From contig JAMOSR010000145.1 of assembly GCA_027062985.1 (NCBI GenBank), positions 1-16,988 of the forward strand: a DNA stretch of 16,988 nt, given 5' to 3'. The notes beneath the pieces are model-generated. The model was given only the letters and a program-made list of their open reading frames with translations, ran no database searches and was not told where the DNA came from. This DNA is from Nautiliaceae bacterium. GTDB lineage: Bacteria > Campylobacterota > Campylobacteria > Campylobacterales > Nautiliaceae. Shown in pieces: positions 7,370 through 14,228 of this stretch. The translations under genes and the position numbers were made by a program. Numbering within the stretch: position 1 is the first letter of the stretch; each line of letters begins with the position of its first letter.

Positions 7370-8779
7370 ATGGAAGGTAAAGTAATACAAGTTTTAGGTC
7401 CGGTTATCGACGTTGAATTTGACGGAGATAAAGTTCCTGAAATTAATGAAGCGCTTATTGTAGAGTTTGAAGCAGAAGGTAAAAAAAGAAAAGTTGTACT
7501 TGAAGTTGCGGCTCAAATTGGTGATAATATAGTTAGAACTATTGCTATGGATTTGACAGACGGTTTAAAAAGAGGTACAAAAGTAGAAGCTACCGGAGGT
7601 CCTATTAAGGTTCCTGTAGGTGAAGCTGTTCTTGGAAGAATTTTTAACGTAACAGGTGATCCTATCGATAATGGTGAACCTATTCCTGCCGATGTTCCGA
7701 GATGGTCTATTCACAGAGACCCTCCTCCGTTTGATGAACAGTCAACTAAAATGGAAGTTTTTGAAACAGGTATTAAAGTAGTAGACCTTTTATGTCCTTA
7801 TATGAAAGGTGGAAAAACCGGTCTATTCGGTGGGGCTGGAGTTGGTAAAACGGTTATTATTATGGAGCTTATCCACAACGTTGCTTATAAACACAGTGGT
7901 TATTCGGTATTTGCCGGAGTTGGTGAAAGAACAAGGGAAGGTAACGACCTTTATCATGAAATGAAAGAGAGTGGGGTTCTTGATAAAGTTGCACTGTGCT
8001 ACGGTCAGATGAACGAACCTCCGGGATGTAGAAACAGGGTTGCTATGACTGGTCTTACAATGGCTGAATATTTCAGGGATGAAGAAAATAGAGACGTACT
8101 TATGTTTATCGACAACATATTTAGATTTGCTCAGGCTGGTGCTGAGATGTCAGCCCTTCTTGGAAGAATTCCTAGTGCGGTTGGTTATCAGCCGACACTT
8201 GCTACTGAAATGGGGCAATTACAAGAGAGAATTACGTCAACTAAAAAAGGTTCTATTACATCTATTCAGGCTGTATACGTACCGGCTGACGACTTAACTG
8301 ACCCGGCGCCTGCAGCGGTTTTCGCGCATTTGGACGCAACAACGGTTCTAAACAGAAAAATTGCCGAAAAAGGTATTTATCCTGCGGTTGACCCGTTAGA
8401 TTCTACAAGTAGAATTCTTGACCCTCAAATCGTAGGTGAAGAACATTATAAAGTAGCAAGAGGAGTTCAAGAAGTATTGCAAAAATATAAAGACTTACAA
8501 GATATTATCGCAATTCTTGGTATGGACGAATTAAGTGAAGAAGATAAACTAATTGTTCAAAGAGCTAGAAAAATTGAAAAATTCCTCTCTCAACCGTTCT
8601 TTGTTGCAAAAGTATTTACAGGAGCGGATGGAAGATATGTGACTCTTGATAAAACTATTGAAGGATTTAAAGCTATTCTTGAAGGTAAGGTTGACGATTT
8701 ACCGGAAAACGCATTTTATATGGTTGGAGATTTAGACGAGGCGATTGAAAAAGCTAAAAAGATGCAACAAAAGGCTTAA
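7370..8779 (+). CDS. atpD: ATP synthase F1 subunit beta (catalytic)
   Basis: Catalytic subunit that makes or hydrolyses ATP. The 469-residue protein carries Walker A GGAGVGKT at 154-161 and GERTREG at 185-191 with the catalytic glutamate E186. LLGRIPSAVGYQPTLATEMG lies at 263-282, and PAPAAVFAHLDATT, which spans the ATP synthase alpha/beta signature region, at 312-325. DELSEED, the lever that contacts gamma and epsilon, is at 386-392. All key residues are present. Cysteine occupies position 220 in EPPGCRNR, where many homologues have Ala or Asn. An AAGGAG box lies 5 bases before the ATG at 7370. atpC begins 2 bases after the stop. Confidence 0.98.
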   Translation: MEGKVIQVLGPVIDVEFDGDKVPEINEALIVEFEAEGKKRKVVLEVAAQIGDNIVRTIAMDLTDGLKRGTKVEATGGPIKVPVGEAVLGRIFNVTGDPIDNGEPIPADVPRWSIHRDPPPFDEQSTKMEVFETGIKVVDLLCPYMKGGKTGLFGGAGVGKTVIIMELIHNVAYKHSGYSVFAGVGERTREGNDLYHEMKESGVLDKVALCYGQMNEPPGCRNRVAMTGLTMAEYFRDEENRDVLMFIDNIFRFAQAGAEMSALLGRIPSAVGYQPTLATEMGQLQERITSTKKGSITSIQAVYVPADDLTDPAPAAVFAHLDATTVLNRKIAEKGIYPAVDPLDSTSRILDPQIVGEEHYKVARGVQEVLQKYKDLQDIIAILGMDELSEEDKLIVQRARKIEKFLSQPFFVAKVFTGADGRYVTLDKTIEGFKAILEGKVDDLPENAFYMVGDLDEAIEKAKKMQQKA

Positions 8780-8781
8780 AA

Positions 8782-9162
8782 ATGAAAATTGATATAGTAA
8801 CTCCTCTTGGAAGAATTTTCCAAGGGGAAATTAAAGAAGCGACTTTTCCTGGTGTGGACGGGGAGTTTGGTGTTCTTGAGGGACACTCTCCTTTAGTAAC
8901 GACACTGCAGCCGGGTCTTATAACCATAAAAAAAGAAAACGGAAAAGAAGAGGTTATAGCCGTTAACTGGGGATATGTTGAAGTAACTCCTGACCATGTA
9001 AATGTTTTGGTTGACGGTGCTGTTCCTGTTGTGGGAAGCAGCGAAAGTGAAATAGCCCAAGCTATTGAGAAAGCCAAACAGTTAATTAAAGACGCTGCTG
9101 ATTCTGATGCATTGGTTGCAGCGGTTGAGGCAAAGATAGAAAGTGCTGCCAGAGCTATCTAA
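8782..9162 (+). CDS. atpC: ATP synthase F1 subunit epsilon
   Basis: Rotor subunit at the foot of the central stalk that also regulates ATPase activity. The 126-residue protein has the conserved N-terminal beta-sandwich (about 1-82), including VTPLGRIFQGE, FPGVDGEFGVLEGHSPLVT and the Gly/Val-rich strand around NWGYVEV. An alanine-rich helical C-terminal domain (about 87-126) corresponds to the inhibitory two-helix hairpin. It is about 12 residues shorter than E. coli epsilon. Its last 20 bases overlap the start of tolQ, which ties the end of the ATP synthase genes to the Tol-Pal genes. No terminator follows it. Confidence 0.95.
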   Translation: MKIDIVTPLGRIFQGEIKEATFPGVDGEFGVLEGHSPLVTTLQPGLITIKKENGKEEVIAVNWGYVEVTPDHVNVLVDGAVPVVGSSESEIAQAIEKAKQLIKDAADSDALVAAVEAKIESAARAI

Positions 9163-9691
9163 AATTCTAAGTAATCCGGTTAACATTGTAGTAATCGGAT
9201 GGCTTGGAATTTATCTTTTTTTTGTCTTTTTTGTTTTTATCTACAAGTATATATCTTTAATTTCTTGGGTTAAAAGAGAAGAAGAAGCGCTTAATTCTAT
9301 TGTTATGAGCGAAGTTTTTCCTATGAATTCATCTTTAAAAAGCTGTATAGAAAAAGCGTCAAAAATAAATAAGTATACTTTTGATGCCTGTATAGAAGGC
9401 GCTAAAAAACAGGCTAATAACGGGCTTATTTTTTTAAGTATAGTGGCTTCTACAGCGCCTTTTATAGGACTTTTCGGAACAGTGGTCGGTATTTTAAACG
9501 CTTTTGCAGGAATGAAAAGCGTAACGACTATTAATATGATAGCACCCGCTATTGCAGATGCTTTAATAGCTACCGCTATAGGGATTATAGTGGCGGTTCC
9601 GGCTTATAGTTTTCATCAAATTCTTGCTAAAAAAGTCGACGATTTAATAGCTACTTTAAAAATGCAAAGGGATATGTATCTTAGCAAATGA
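9143..9691 (+). CDS. tolQ: TolQ/ExbB-type proton channel protein
   Basis: Inner-membrane proton channel subunit that with TolR energises TolA; it belongs to the MotA/TolQ/ExbB family. The 182-residue protein has three predicted membrane helices at about 15-37, 94-116 and 135-158. The family core is clear: STAPFIGLFGTVVGI at 103-117 and ALIATAIGIIVAVPA at 140-154, containing Thr113 and Thr144, which match E. coli TolQ Thr145 and Thr178. The start is a GTG lying 20 bases inside atpC. An in-frame TAG at 9137-9139 rules out any earlier start, and no strong ribosome binding site is visible, so coupling to atpC translation is probable. Homologues are often labelled exbB; the tolB-pal context favours tolQ. 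Confidence 0.92.
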   Translation: MLPELSKILSNPVNIVVIGWLGIYLFFVFFVFIYKYISLISWVKREEEALNSIVMSEVFPMNSSLKSCIEKASKINKYTFDACIEGAKKQANNGLIFLSIVASTAPFIGLFGTVVGILNAFAGMKSVTTINMIAPAIADALIATAIGIIVAVPAYSFHQILAKKVDDLIATLKMQRDMYLSK

Positions 9692-10065
9692 AAAAACCTG
9701 ATTTAAATATAACTCCTTTTGTGGACATAATGCTCGTGTTGCTGGCCATTTTAATGGTTAGCGTAACTGTGTCCACTTATCAGGAAAAAAGTGTAAATCT
9801 TCCCGAGGGCAGTAAAACAACTCCGGCTGTTAAAAAAGCCACTATTACAATAACAATTCCAAATGCTGATTACGTTATCGTAAACAAACAGAAAATACCG
9901 CTAAAAGATTTTTTTGAAAATTTTAATTTAAAATACGGAAATTACAATAAAAATTCATTAGTATATATTGCGGCCGATAAAAATATTAAATACGATAAAT
10001 TTATGAAGGTTTATGCAGCTGTGGTTAAAACAGGATTTTCTCAAATAGGACTTTTAACGAAATGA
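9688..10065 (+). CDS. tolR: TolR/ExbD-type proton channel partner
   Basis: Partner of TolQ in the proton channel, 125 residues. It has a short cytoplasmic N-terminus, then LNITPFVDIMLVLLAILMV (about 6-24), the single membrane helix. Asp13 is the conserved proton-carrying aspartate of the ExbD/TolR family. The rest (about 30-125) is a periplasmic domain that includes VNLPEGSKT. The ATG overlaps the tolQ stop by 4 bases, and tolA starts 4 bases before its own stop. Database names are often exbD; gene context supports a Tol-Pal role. Confidence 0.92.
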   Translation: MKKPDLNITPFVDIMLVLLAILMVSVTVSTYQEKSVNLPEGSKTTPAVKKATITITIPNADYVIVNKQKIPLKDFFENFNLKYGNYNKNSLVYIAADKNIKYDKFMKVYAAVVKTGFSQIGLLTK

Positions 10066-10754
10066 GGCTTCTTGTTTCGTTTTTTTTATCTTCTTTTATC
10101 TATTTTTGTATACTTTTTTTCTTTTATAAATTGTTTTTTAATTCGGAAACTACTTCAAAAGAAGTTTTGGTCCATACAGCCATCAATACTTCTTTAATTA
10201 CTTCTTCATCTGAAAAAAAAGAAGTTAAGAGAAGTATAAAAAAACAGATAAAAAAAGAGGTTTCTAAAAAAACTCCTCCGAAAAAAAAAGTTAAACAGGG
10301 TTCTAAAACATCGATTACAAAAGGGGGAAATGTTAATTTTAAAGATATTTTTAAAAATGTACGGGCGGATGTTGATACCACTCCTGTGAAATTTGCCAAG
10401 TTTGAAGAAAAAAGCCGTTTTAAAGGTATAGAAAAAATTCAAAAGAATTTATCAAAAATTAAAGATATTAATGAAGATATTCAGTTTCAGAACAACTCCT
10501 CTTCTAAAATAAGCGATGCGGAGGTGGATAAAATTGTTAATAAAATTGGAAAAATATGGTATGAAATTTCTGATATTCCCGGAGAATATGCTAAAATAAA
10601 CGTAATTTCTTCAGGAGGAAGAGTGAAAGTGATTATTTTGGATTCAAATCTCGATGAGAGGAAACAAAAAGAGCTTATTTCTTTAATAGAAAATATGAAT
10701 TTTGATAAAAATTTTAATTTAAATATTTTATTTCAGACAAAGGTGAATAGATGA
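10062..10754 (+). CDS. tolA: TolA/TonB-like periplasm-spanning protein
   Basis: Expected to link the TolQR motor to TolB/Pal at the outer membrane. The 230-residue protein has one N-terminal membrane helix (about 3-24). A very lysine-rich stretch (about 50-85, with serine and proline) follows, and then a C-terminal domain (about 148-230). That domain includes IGKIWYEISDIPGEYAKI and the beta-strand GRVKVIILDS, which resembles the TolA/TonB C-terminal fold. It is far shorter than E. coli TolA (421 residues) because the long helical arm is missing. The assignment rests mainly on position between tolR and tolB and on architecture, since sequence identity in this family is low. An A9 run (10281-10289) lies within the lysine codons. 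Confidence 0.8.
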   Translation: MRLLVSFFLSSFIYFCILFFFYKLFFNSETTSKEVLVHTAINTSLITSSSEKKEVKRSIKKQIKKEVSKKTPPKKKVKQGSKTSITKGGNVNFKDIFKNVRADVDTTPVKFAKFEEKSRFKGIEKIQKNLSKIKDINEDIQFQNNSSSKISDAEVDKIVNKIGKIWYEISDIPGEYAKINVISSGGRVKVIILDSNLDERKQKELISLIENMNFDKNFNLNILFQTKVNR

Positions 10755-11902
10755 AAAAATTTTTTTTATTTTTGCTTATATTTTTATTTGCAGATGCAAA
10801 AGAGATAGTAATAACCAAATATCTCGAAAATAAACCGGCTATAAATATAAAGTTTAACGGTCCTAAAGAAGTTAAAAAAATTCTTAATATGGATTTTGAG
10901 GTTTTGGACCATTTTGAACTAGAAAACAATTCCACTCTTTCTTTTAATTTTAATTACGATAAAAACGCTAAAACACTTACGGTTGAATATTTAAAAAAAG
11001 GACAGCCTTATATTATAAGAAAATATAAGTCTAACTCATATGCCTATTTTCCTTTTTTGATTCATAAAGCGGTGTATGATATAAATGAATATTTTCATAT
11101 GCCAAGCGCTAAATTTTTGATAAGAAAAGTTGTTTATTCTCTTTTAACTGCCCCTAAAGAAGCTTCTATTTATCTCAGCGATTATACCCTTTCTTATAAA
11201 AAAAGGCTTATAAGCGGGGGGCTTAACATATTTCCTAAATGGGCTGATAAAAAACAAAAAGAAATTTATTTTACAAAACTTGAAAGACTTCCTGTTTTGT
11301 ATAAGTATAATATTTATACAGGAAAAAAAGAGAAGCTTTTTTCTTCTGAGGGGCTTTTGATAGTTTCAGATGTAAAAAAAGATAAAATTTTGCTAACTCT
11401 TGCAAAAAACTCCCAGCCTGATGTTTATCTTTTTGATTTAAAATTAAAAAAATTAAAAAGGCTTACTTTTTATAAAGGTATAGACGTAAACGGAAAATTT
11501 TGGGGCGATAACAAAATAGCTTTTGTATCGGATAGATACGGAAGGCCTTATATTTTTGAGAAAAATTTAAAGAATAAAAAAGTAAAAAGAGTTTTATACC
11601 ATGGAAAAAATCAGGTGGGAGTGGATGCTTATAAAAATTATCTGGTAATTAGCAGCAGGGAAACGTCAAATGCTTTTAAACCGAATACTTTTAATCTTTT
11701 TTTAATCAACAGTGAAGATGATTCTTTAAAAAGACTTACAATGAAGGGACAAAACTCCTTTCCTAATTTTTCTGTTGACGGAAGTTCTATAATGTTTATT
11801 AAAAGAGAGAATTTTTTTAGTAAAATTGGTATAATACGATTAAGTGAAAACAAAATTTTCTATTACCCTTTGCCAAAAATTCTACAATCATTTGATTGGT
11901 AA
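10751..11902 (+). CDS. tolB: Tol-Pal system periplasmic protein TolB
   Basis: Periplasmic protein that shuttles between TolA and Pal. The 383-residue protein starts with a signal peptide, MKKFFLFLLIFLFADA. An N-terminal alpha/beta domain (about 17-130) and a beta-propeller (about 145-383) follow. Propeller repeats are visible as short strands around IFPKWADKKQKEIYF, KIAFVSDRYGRPYIF and SFPNFSVDGSSIMFI. The C-terminal QSFDW matches the usual end of TolB proteins in this group. It is slightly shorter than E. coli TolB (430 residues). The ATG overlaps the tolA stop by 4 bases. Its 3' end contains TGGTATAAT, a possible promoter for pal. Confidence 0.9.
   Translation: MKKFFLFLLIFLFADAKEIVITKYLENKPAINIKFNGPKEVKKILNMDFEVLDHFELENNSTLSFNFNYDKNAKTLTVEYLKKGQPYIIRKYKSNSYAYFPFLIHKAVYDINEYFHMPSAKFLIRKVVYSLLTAPKEASIYLSDYTLSYKKRLISGGLNIFPKWADKKQKEIYFTKLERLPVLYKYNIYTGKKEKLFSSEGLLIVSDVKKDKILLTLAKNSQPDVYLFDLKLKKLKRLTFYKGIDVNGKFWGDNKIAFVSDRYGRPYIFEKNLKNKKVKRVLYHGKNQVGVDAYKNYLVISSRETSNAFKPNTFNLFLINSEDDSLKRLTMKGQNSFPNFSVDGSSIMFIKRENFFSKIGIIRLSENKIFYYPLPKILQSFDW
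11827..11835 (+). promoter_or_regulatory. Possible promoter (extended -10) for pal inside the end of tolB
   Basis: TGGTATAAT is an exact extended -10 element, 82 bases before the pal ATG and inside the tolB coding sequence. A second weaker -10-like sequence, TACAAT, lies at 11883-11888, 29 bases before the ATG. An extra promoter here would make sense because Pal is needed in much larger amounts than TolQRAB. Coding constraint could also produce the match by chance. Confidence 0.35.
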
Positions 11903-11917
11903 AAAAAGGAGACAAAA

Positions 11918-12526
11918 ATGAAAAAAACATTACTTGTAACGGGAATAGCCGCTTTAATGCTTATGGTGGGGTGTTCTAAACAGCCTAAGATTGAAAATGC
12001 TGCCTTGACAAACACAACTCCGACCCAAACGGAGAAGCAAACAAGCGAAACTTCTATGATGCAACCTACGGGTGTACAGGAGAGTGTTAGCACTCAAAAC
12101 GCAACTCTTGAAGAAGAAACTATTACAAATGAAAATCAGGTGCCTACAAGTGTGACTGTAACTCAGCAAAATCAAAAATTTGCAAAAAAACTTGCAAGTA
12201 TCGTTGTTTATTTTGATTTTGACAAATATAATATAAGACCTGACCAATGGCCTAAAGTTGAAAAACTTGCTGAACTTATAAAACAAAATCCTAGCAATTA
12301 TACGGTAAGAATAGAAGGTAACTGTGATGAATGGGGAACTGAAGAATACAATTACGCTCTTGGTCTTAAAAGAGCAAACAGTGTTAAAAACGCTTTAATT
12401 AAACTTGGAGTTGACCCTAAAAAACTTACTGTTATAAGTTACGGTGAATTAAATCCTGTATGTACGGCACATGCAAAATGGTGCTGGAGATTAAACAGAA
12501 GAGATAACTTCACTTATTTACCATAA
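11918..12526 (+). CDS. pal: Peptidoglycan-associated outer-membrane lipoprotein Pal
   Basis: Outer-membrane lipoprotein that binds peptidoglycan and TolB, anchoring the outer membrane at division. The 202-residue protein has a lipoprotein signal ending LMVGC, with the lipid-modified cysteine at 19-20. A Thr/Gln/Glu-rich linker (about 25-85) leads to an OmpA-like domain (about 90-202). That domain has VYFDFDKYNIRP, then EGNCDEWGTEEYNYALGLKR with the Asp and Arg that bind diaminopimelate, and GELNPVCTAH near the end. NCDEWG is typical of Campylobacter Omp18-type Pal. A strong AAGGAG (11906-11911) precedes the ATG. The gene begins 15 bases after tolB; the spacing and the strong ribosome binding site suggest high expression. 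Confidence 0.95.
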   Translation: MKKTLLVTGIAALMLMVGCSKQPKIENAALTNTTPTQTEKQTSETSMMQPTGVQESVSTQNATLEEETITNENQVPTSVTVTQQNQKFAKKLASIVVYFDFDKYNIRPDQWPKVEKLAELIKQNPSNYTVRIEGNCDEWGTEEYNYALGLKRANSVKNALIKLGVDPKKLTVISYGELNPVCTAHAKWCWRLNRRDNFTYLP

Positions 12527-12532
12527 TTTCGC

Positions 12533-12538
12533 TACAAT
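12533..12538 (+). promoter_or_regulatory. Possible -10 element for cpoB
   Basis: TACAAT lies 19 bases before the cpoB ATG, the same distance as the -10 elements before atpF', glyS and the PEBP gene. It lacks the upstream TG of an extended -10. It is also the outer part of the left arm of a perfect inverted repeat (12533-12558), so a protein bound there would block it. Confidence 0.4.
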
Positions 12539-12558
12539 TCCTTAAAAAAGGAATTGTA
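12533..12558. repeat. Perfect 11-bp inverted repeat over the promoter and ribosome binding site of cpoB
   Basis: The left arm TACAATTCCTT (12533-12543) and right arm AAGGAATTGTA (12548-12558) are exact reverse complements separated by four A. The left arm contains the candidate -10. The right arm contains the Shine-Dalgarno AAGGAA and ends on the first base of the ATG. No T-run follows, so it is not a standard terminator. It could be an operator, or in read-through RNA a hairpin hiding the ribosome binding site. Confidence 0.8.
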
Positions 12559-13436
12559 TGAAAAAACTGTTTTTAATTATACCTCTTTTTCTGTTTGCGG
12601 AAGTTGACCCCTTTAGCGCGGGTCTTAACTCCACTTCTCCTTACGGCCTTACGCCTCAGGAAAAAGCTATTCTTCAAAATAAAAAATCAATCCAAAGTTT
12701 GCAACAAAAGATATCTAAACTTTCTAAAAATTTGTCATCATTTAAAATAAAACTGGTTTCTTATGACCAGACAATATCGGATTTAAAAGAGAAAATTTCC
12801 GCTTTTAATGATTTATTAGGAGAAATAGACGATACTAAAAGTGAAATTGTCAAGTTAAAAAAAGAGTTTAAAGCCGTATTGGATAAAATAAATTATTTAG
12901 ATGAAAAAATAAAAAGTCTTGAAGAAAATATCAGTATTATTAATTCAAATATGGATAATCTCAAAGAAAGTATTAAAACGATTACAAAAGTTCAAAATGA
13001 AAATTTCGAATATCTGAAAAATTCTATAGAGTCTATTTTAAAACAGTTAAAAGAGAGTAAAAAACCTCTTTCAAAAAAAGAAGCGTTTGAAAAAGCTAGA
13101 AATTATTTTTTCTCCGGACAATATGAAAAGGCAAAAGAGCTGTTTTTATATACTCTTTCTAAAAGATATCTTCCGGCTACAAGTTCTTATTATTTAGGGG
13201 AAATGGCTTATAAAAAAGGAAATTATAAAGAAGCGCTGGGGTATTATAAAAAAAGTATAGAGTTTTATCCTAAAAAAACTTCTTTTACGGCAAGGCTTTT
13301 ATATCATACAGGAATATCTTTTGAAAAAACGGGAAATAAAGAAGCTGCAAAACTTACGTTTAAAAAACTTATAAACGATTTTCCTACTTCTAAATATGCG
13401 AAATTGGCAAAAAAAGAGTTGGAAAAACTAAAATAA
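12558..13436 (+). CDS. cpoB: Cell division coordinator CpoB (YbgF), Tol-Pal associated TPR protein
   Basis: Periplasmic protein that in E. coli coordinates peptidoglycan synthesis with Tol-driven outer-membrane constriction. The 292-residue protein has a signal peptide, MKKLFLIIPLFLFAEVDPF. A long coiled coil (about 35-160, rich in Lys, Ile, Ser and Glu) is used for trimerisation in homologues. TPR-like repeats occupy about 172-292, visible as ARNYFFSGQYEKAKELFLY, YYLGEMAYKKGNYKEALGYY and GISFEKTGNKEAAKLTFKKL. The coiled coil is longer than in E. coli CpoB (263 residues in total). It lies 31 bases after pal. The start codon and AAGGAA sequence fall within a perfect inverted repeat, so its expression may be controlled separately from the genes upstream. 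Confidence 0.88.
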   Translation: MKKLFLIIPLFLFAEVDPFSAGLNSTSPYGLTPQEKAILQNKKSIQSLQQKISKLSKNLSSFKIKLVSYDQTISDLKEKISAFNDLLGEIDDTKSEIVKLKKEFKAVLDKINYLDEKIKSLEENISIINSNMDNLKESIKTITKVQNENFEYLKNSIESILKQLKESKKPLSKKEAFEKARNYFFSGQYEKAKELFLYTLSKRYLPATSSYYLGEMAYKKGNYKEALGYYKKSIEFYPKKTSFTARLLYHTGISFEKTGNKEAAKLTFKKLINDFPTSKYAKLAKKELEKLK

Positions 13437-13438
13437 TA

Positions 13439-13460
13439 TGATATAATAAAAACTTATAAT
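13439..13460 (+). promoter_or_regulatory. Probable slyD promoter region with two -10 elements
   Basis: Two candidates lie in the 42-base gap after cpoB. TGATATAAT (13439-13447) is an exact extended -10, 31 bases before the slyD ATG. TATAAT (13455-13460) is 18 bases before it and leaves the short leader seen at other promoters here. AAAAGGAA (13467-13474) is the ribosome binding site. No terminator for cpoB is seen in the gap, so slyD may also be read from upstream. Confidence 0.6.
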
Positions 13461-13478
13461 ATTTACAAAAGGAACAAA

Positions 13479-13979
13479 ATGGCAACAGTATACGGAATTG
13501 AATATACAGTTAAAAATTCAAAAGGTGAAGTAGTTGATAGCAATAAAGGACAAGCTCCTTTAGAATTTATCGCAGGGAAAGGTCAAATTATACCTGGTCT
13601 TGAAAAAGAAGTTGAAAAAATGGAAATCGGTGAAGAAAAAACGGTAGTAGTACCGGCTGAAGAAGCATACGGACAAAGAAATGAAGAATTGGTTGAAAAA
13701 CTTCCAAGAAGCCAGTTTGAAGGGATTGAACTTCAAAAAGGCATGACTCTTTACGGACAATCTCCTGATGGGCAGGTAATAGCTGTTACAGTAAAAGATT
13801 TTAATGATAACGAAGTTATAATTGATTATAATCACCCGTTAGCGGGAGAAAATTTAACTTTTGACGTTAAAGTAGTAACAAAAAGAGAAGCTACTCCTGA
13901 AGAGGCTTTAACAGGTCAGGTTGGAGCTCAAGCTCAAGGCGGACACTGCGGCAGCGGTAACTGCGGATGCGGTCATTAA
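13479..13979 (+). CDS. slyD: FKBP-type peptidyl-prolyl isomerase SlyD with metal-binding tail
   Basis: Speeds up cis-trans isomerisation of proline bonds and acts as a chaperone in the cytoplasm. In E. coli it also supplies nickel to HypB for hydrogenase assembly. The 166-residue protein has the split FKBP domain. Its first part (about 1-68) includes GQIIPGLEKEVEKMEIGEEK and PAEEAYGQRN. An insert-in-flap chaperone domain (about 70-118) follows, and then the closing FKBP strand around NHPLAGENLTFDVKV. The tail ends HCGSGNCGCGH, with three Cys and two His suited to bind Ni, Zn or Cu. It is shorter than the 45-residue His-rich E. coli tail. The stop codon lies in the loop of an intrinsic terminator. 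Confidence 0.94.
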   Translation: MATVYGIEYTVKNSKGEVVDSNKGQAPLEFIAGKGQIIPGLEKEVEKMEIGEEKTVVVPAEEAYGQRNEELVEKLPRSQFEGIELQKGMTLYGQSPDGQVIAVTVKDFNDNEVIIDYNHPLAGENLTFDVKVVTKREATPEEALTGQVGAQAQGGHCGSGNCGCGH

Positions 13980-13993
13980 GACCCATCCTTTTT
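13965..13993 (+). terminator. Intrinsic terminator of slyD, overlapping its stop codon
   Basis: GGATGCGGTC (13965-13974) pairs with GACCCATCC (13980-13988) as a nine-pair stem with one bulged C. The loop is ATTAA and a TTTTT run (13989-13993) follows. The slyD stop codon is inside the loop. On the reverse strand no T-run follows the stem, so it should act only on forward transcription and would not stop transcripts from thiS. Confidence 0.8.
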
Positions 13994-13994
13994 A

Positions 13995-14213
13995 TTAACC
14001 TCCTCCTACGAAATTTAGAGCTTCTATTTTATCCCCTTCGTTTAATTTAAATTTATTCCAATTGTCTTTCTTTACTATTTTCATATTAACAGCTACAGCC
14101 ATTGTTTTATCTAAAATTTCTAAATCTTTTAAAAGCTCTTTGATTGTTGTATTTGGTGCTATTTTTTTTTCGATGCCGTTAATTTTAATATTTATTAACT
14201 TTTCCTGTTGCAT
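13995..14213 (-). CDS. thiS: Sulfur carrier protein ThiS
   Basis: Small ubiquitin-fold protein whose C-terminal glycine is adenylated by ThiF and carries sulfur as a thiocarboxylate for the thiazole ring of thiamine. The 72-residue protein shows the ThiS pattern: INGIEKKIAPNTTIKELL, a central AVAVNMKIVKKDNW, then LNEGDKIEALNFVGGG. The required Gly-Gly end is exact, and FVGGG also ends B. subtilis ThiS. The start follows GGGAG by 8 bases and lies 15 bases after the glyS stop, so the two genes are probably co-transcribed. No other thiamine gene is in the window. MoaD also ends Gly-Gly, but this sequence fits ThiS better. Confidence 0.88.
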   Translation of the reverse strand: MQQEKLINIKINGIEKKIAPNTTIKELLKDLEILDKTMAVAVNMKIVKKDNWNKFKLNEGDKIEALNFVGGG

Positions 14214-14228
14214 TTTTCATTCTCCCTT

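Noticed and set aside
8079..8297. 72-codon forward frame inside atpD
   Set aside because: It is an out-of-frame reading of the conserved beta subunit with no ribosome binding site or domain.
14162..14170. T9 run as a terminator for reverse-strand genes
   Set aside because: It lies inside thiS and reads as A9 on the transcribed strand, encoding lysines; no hairpin is attached.
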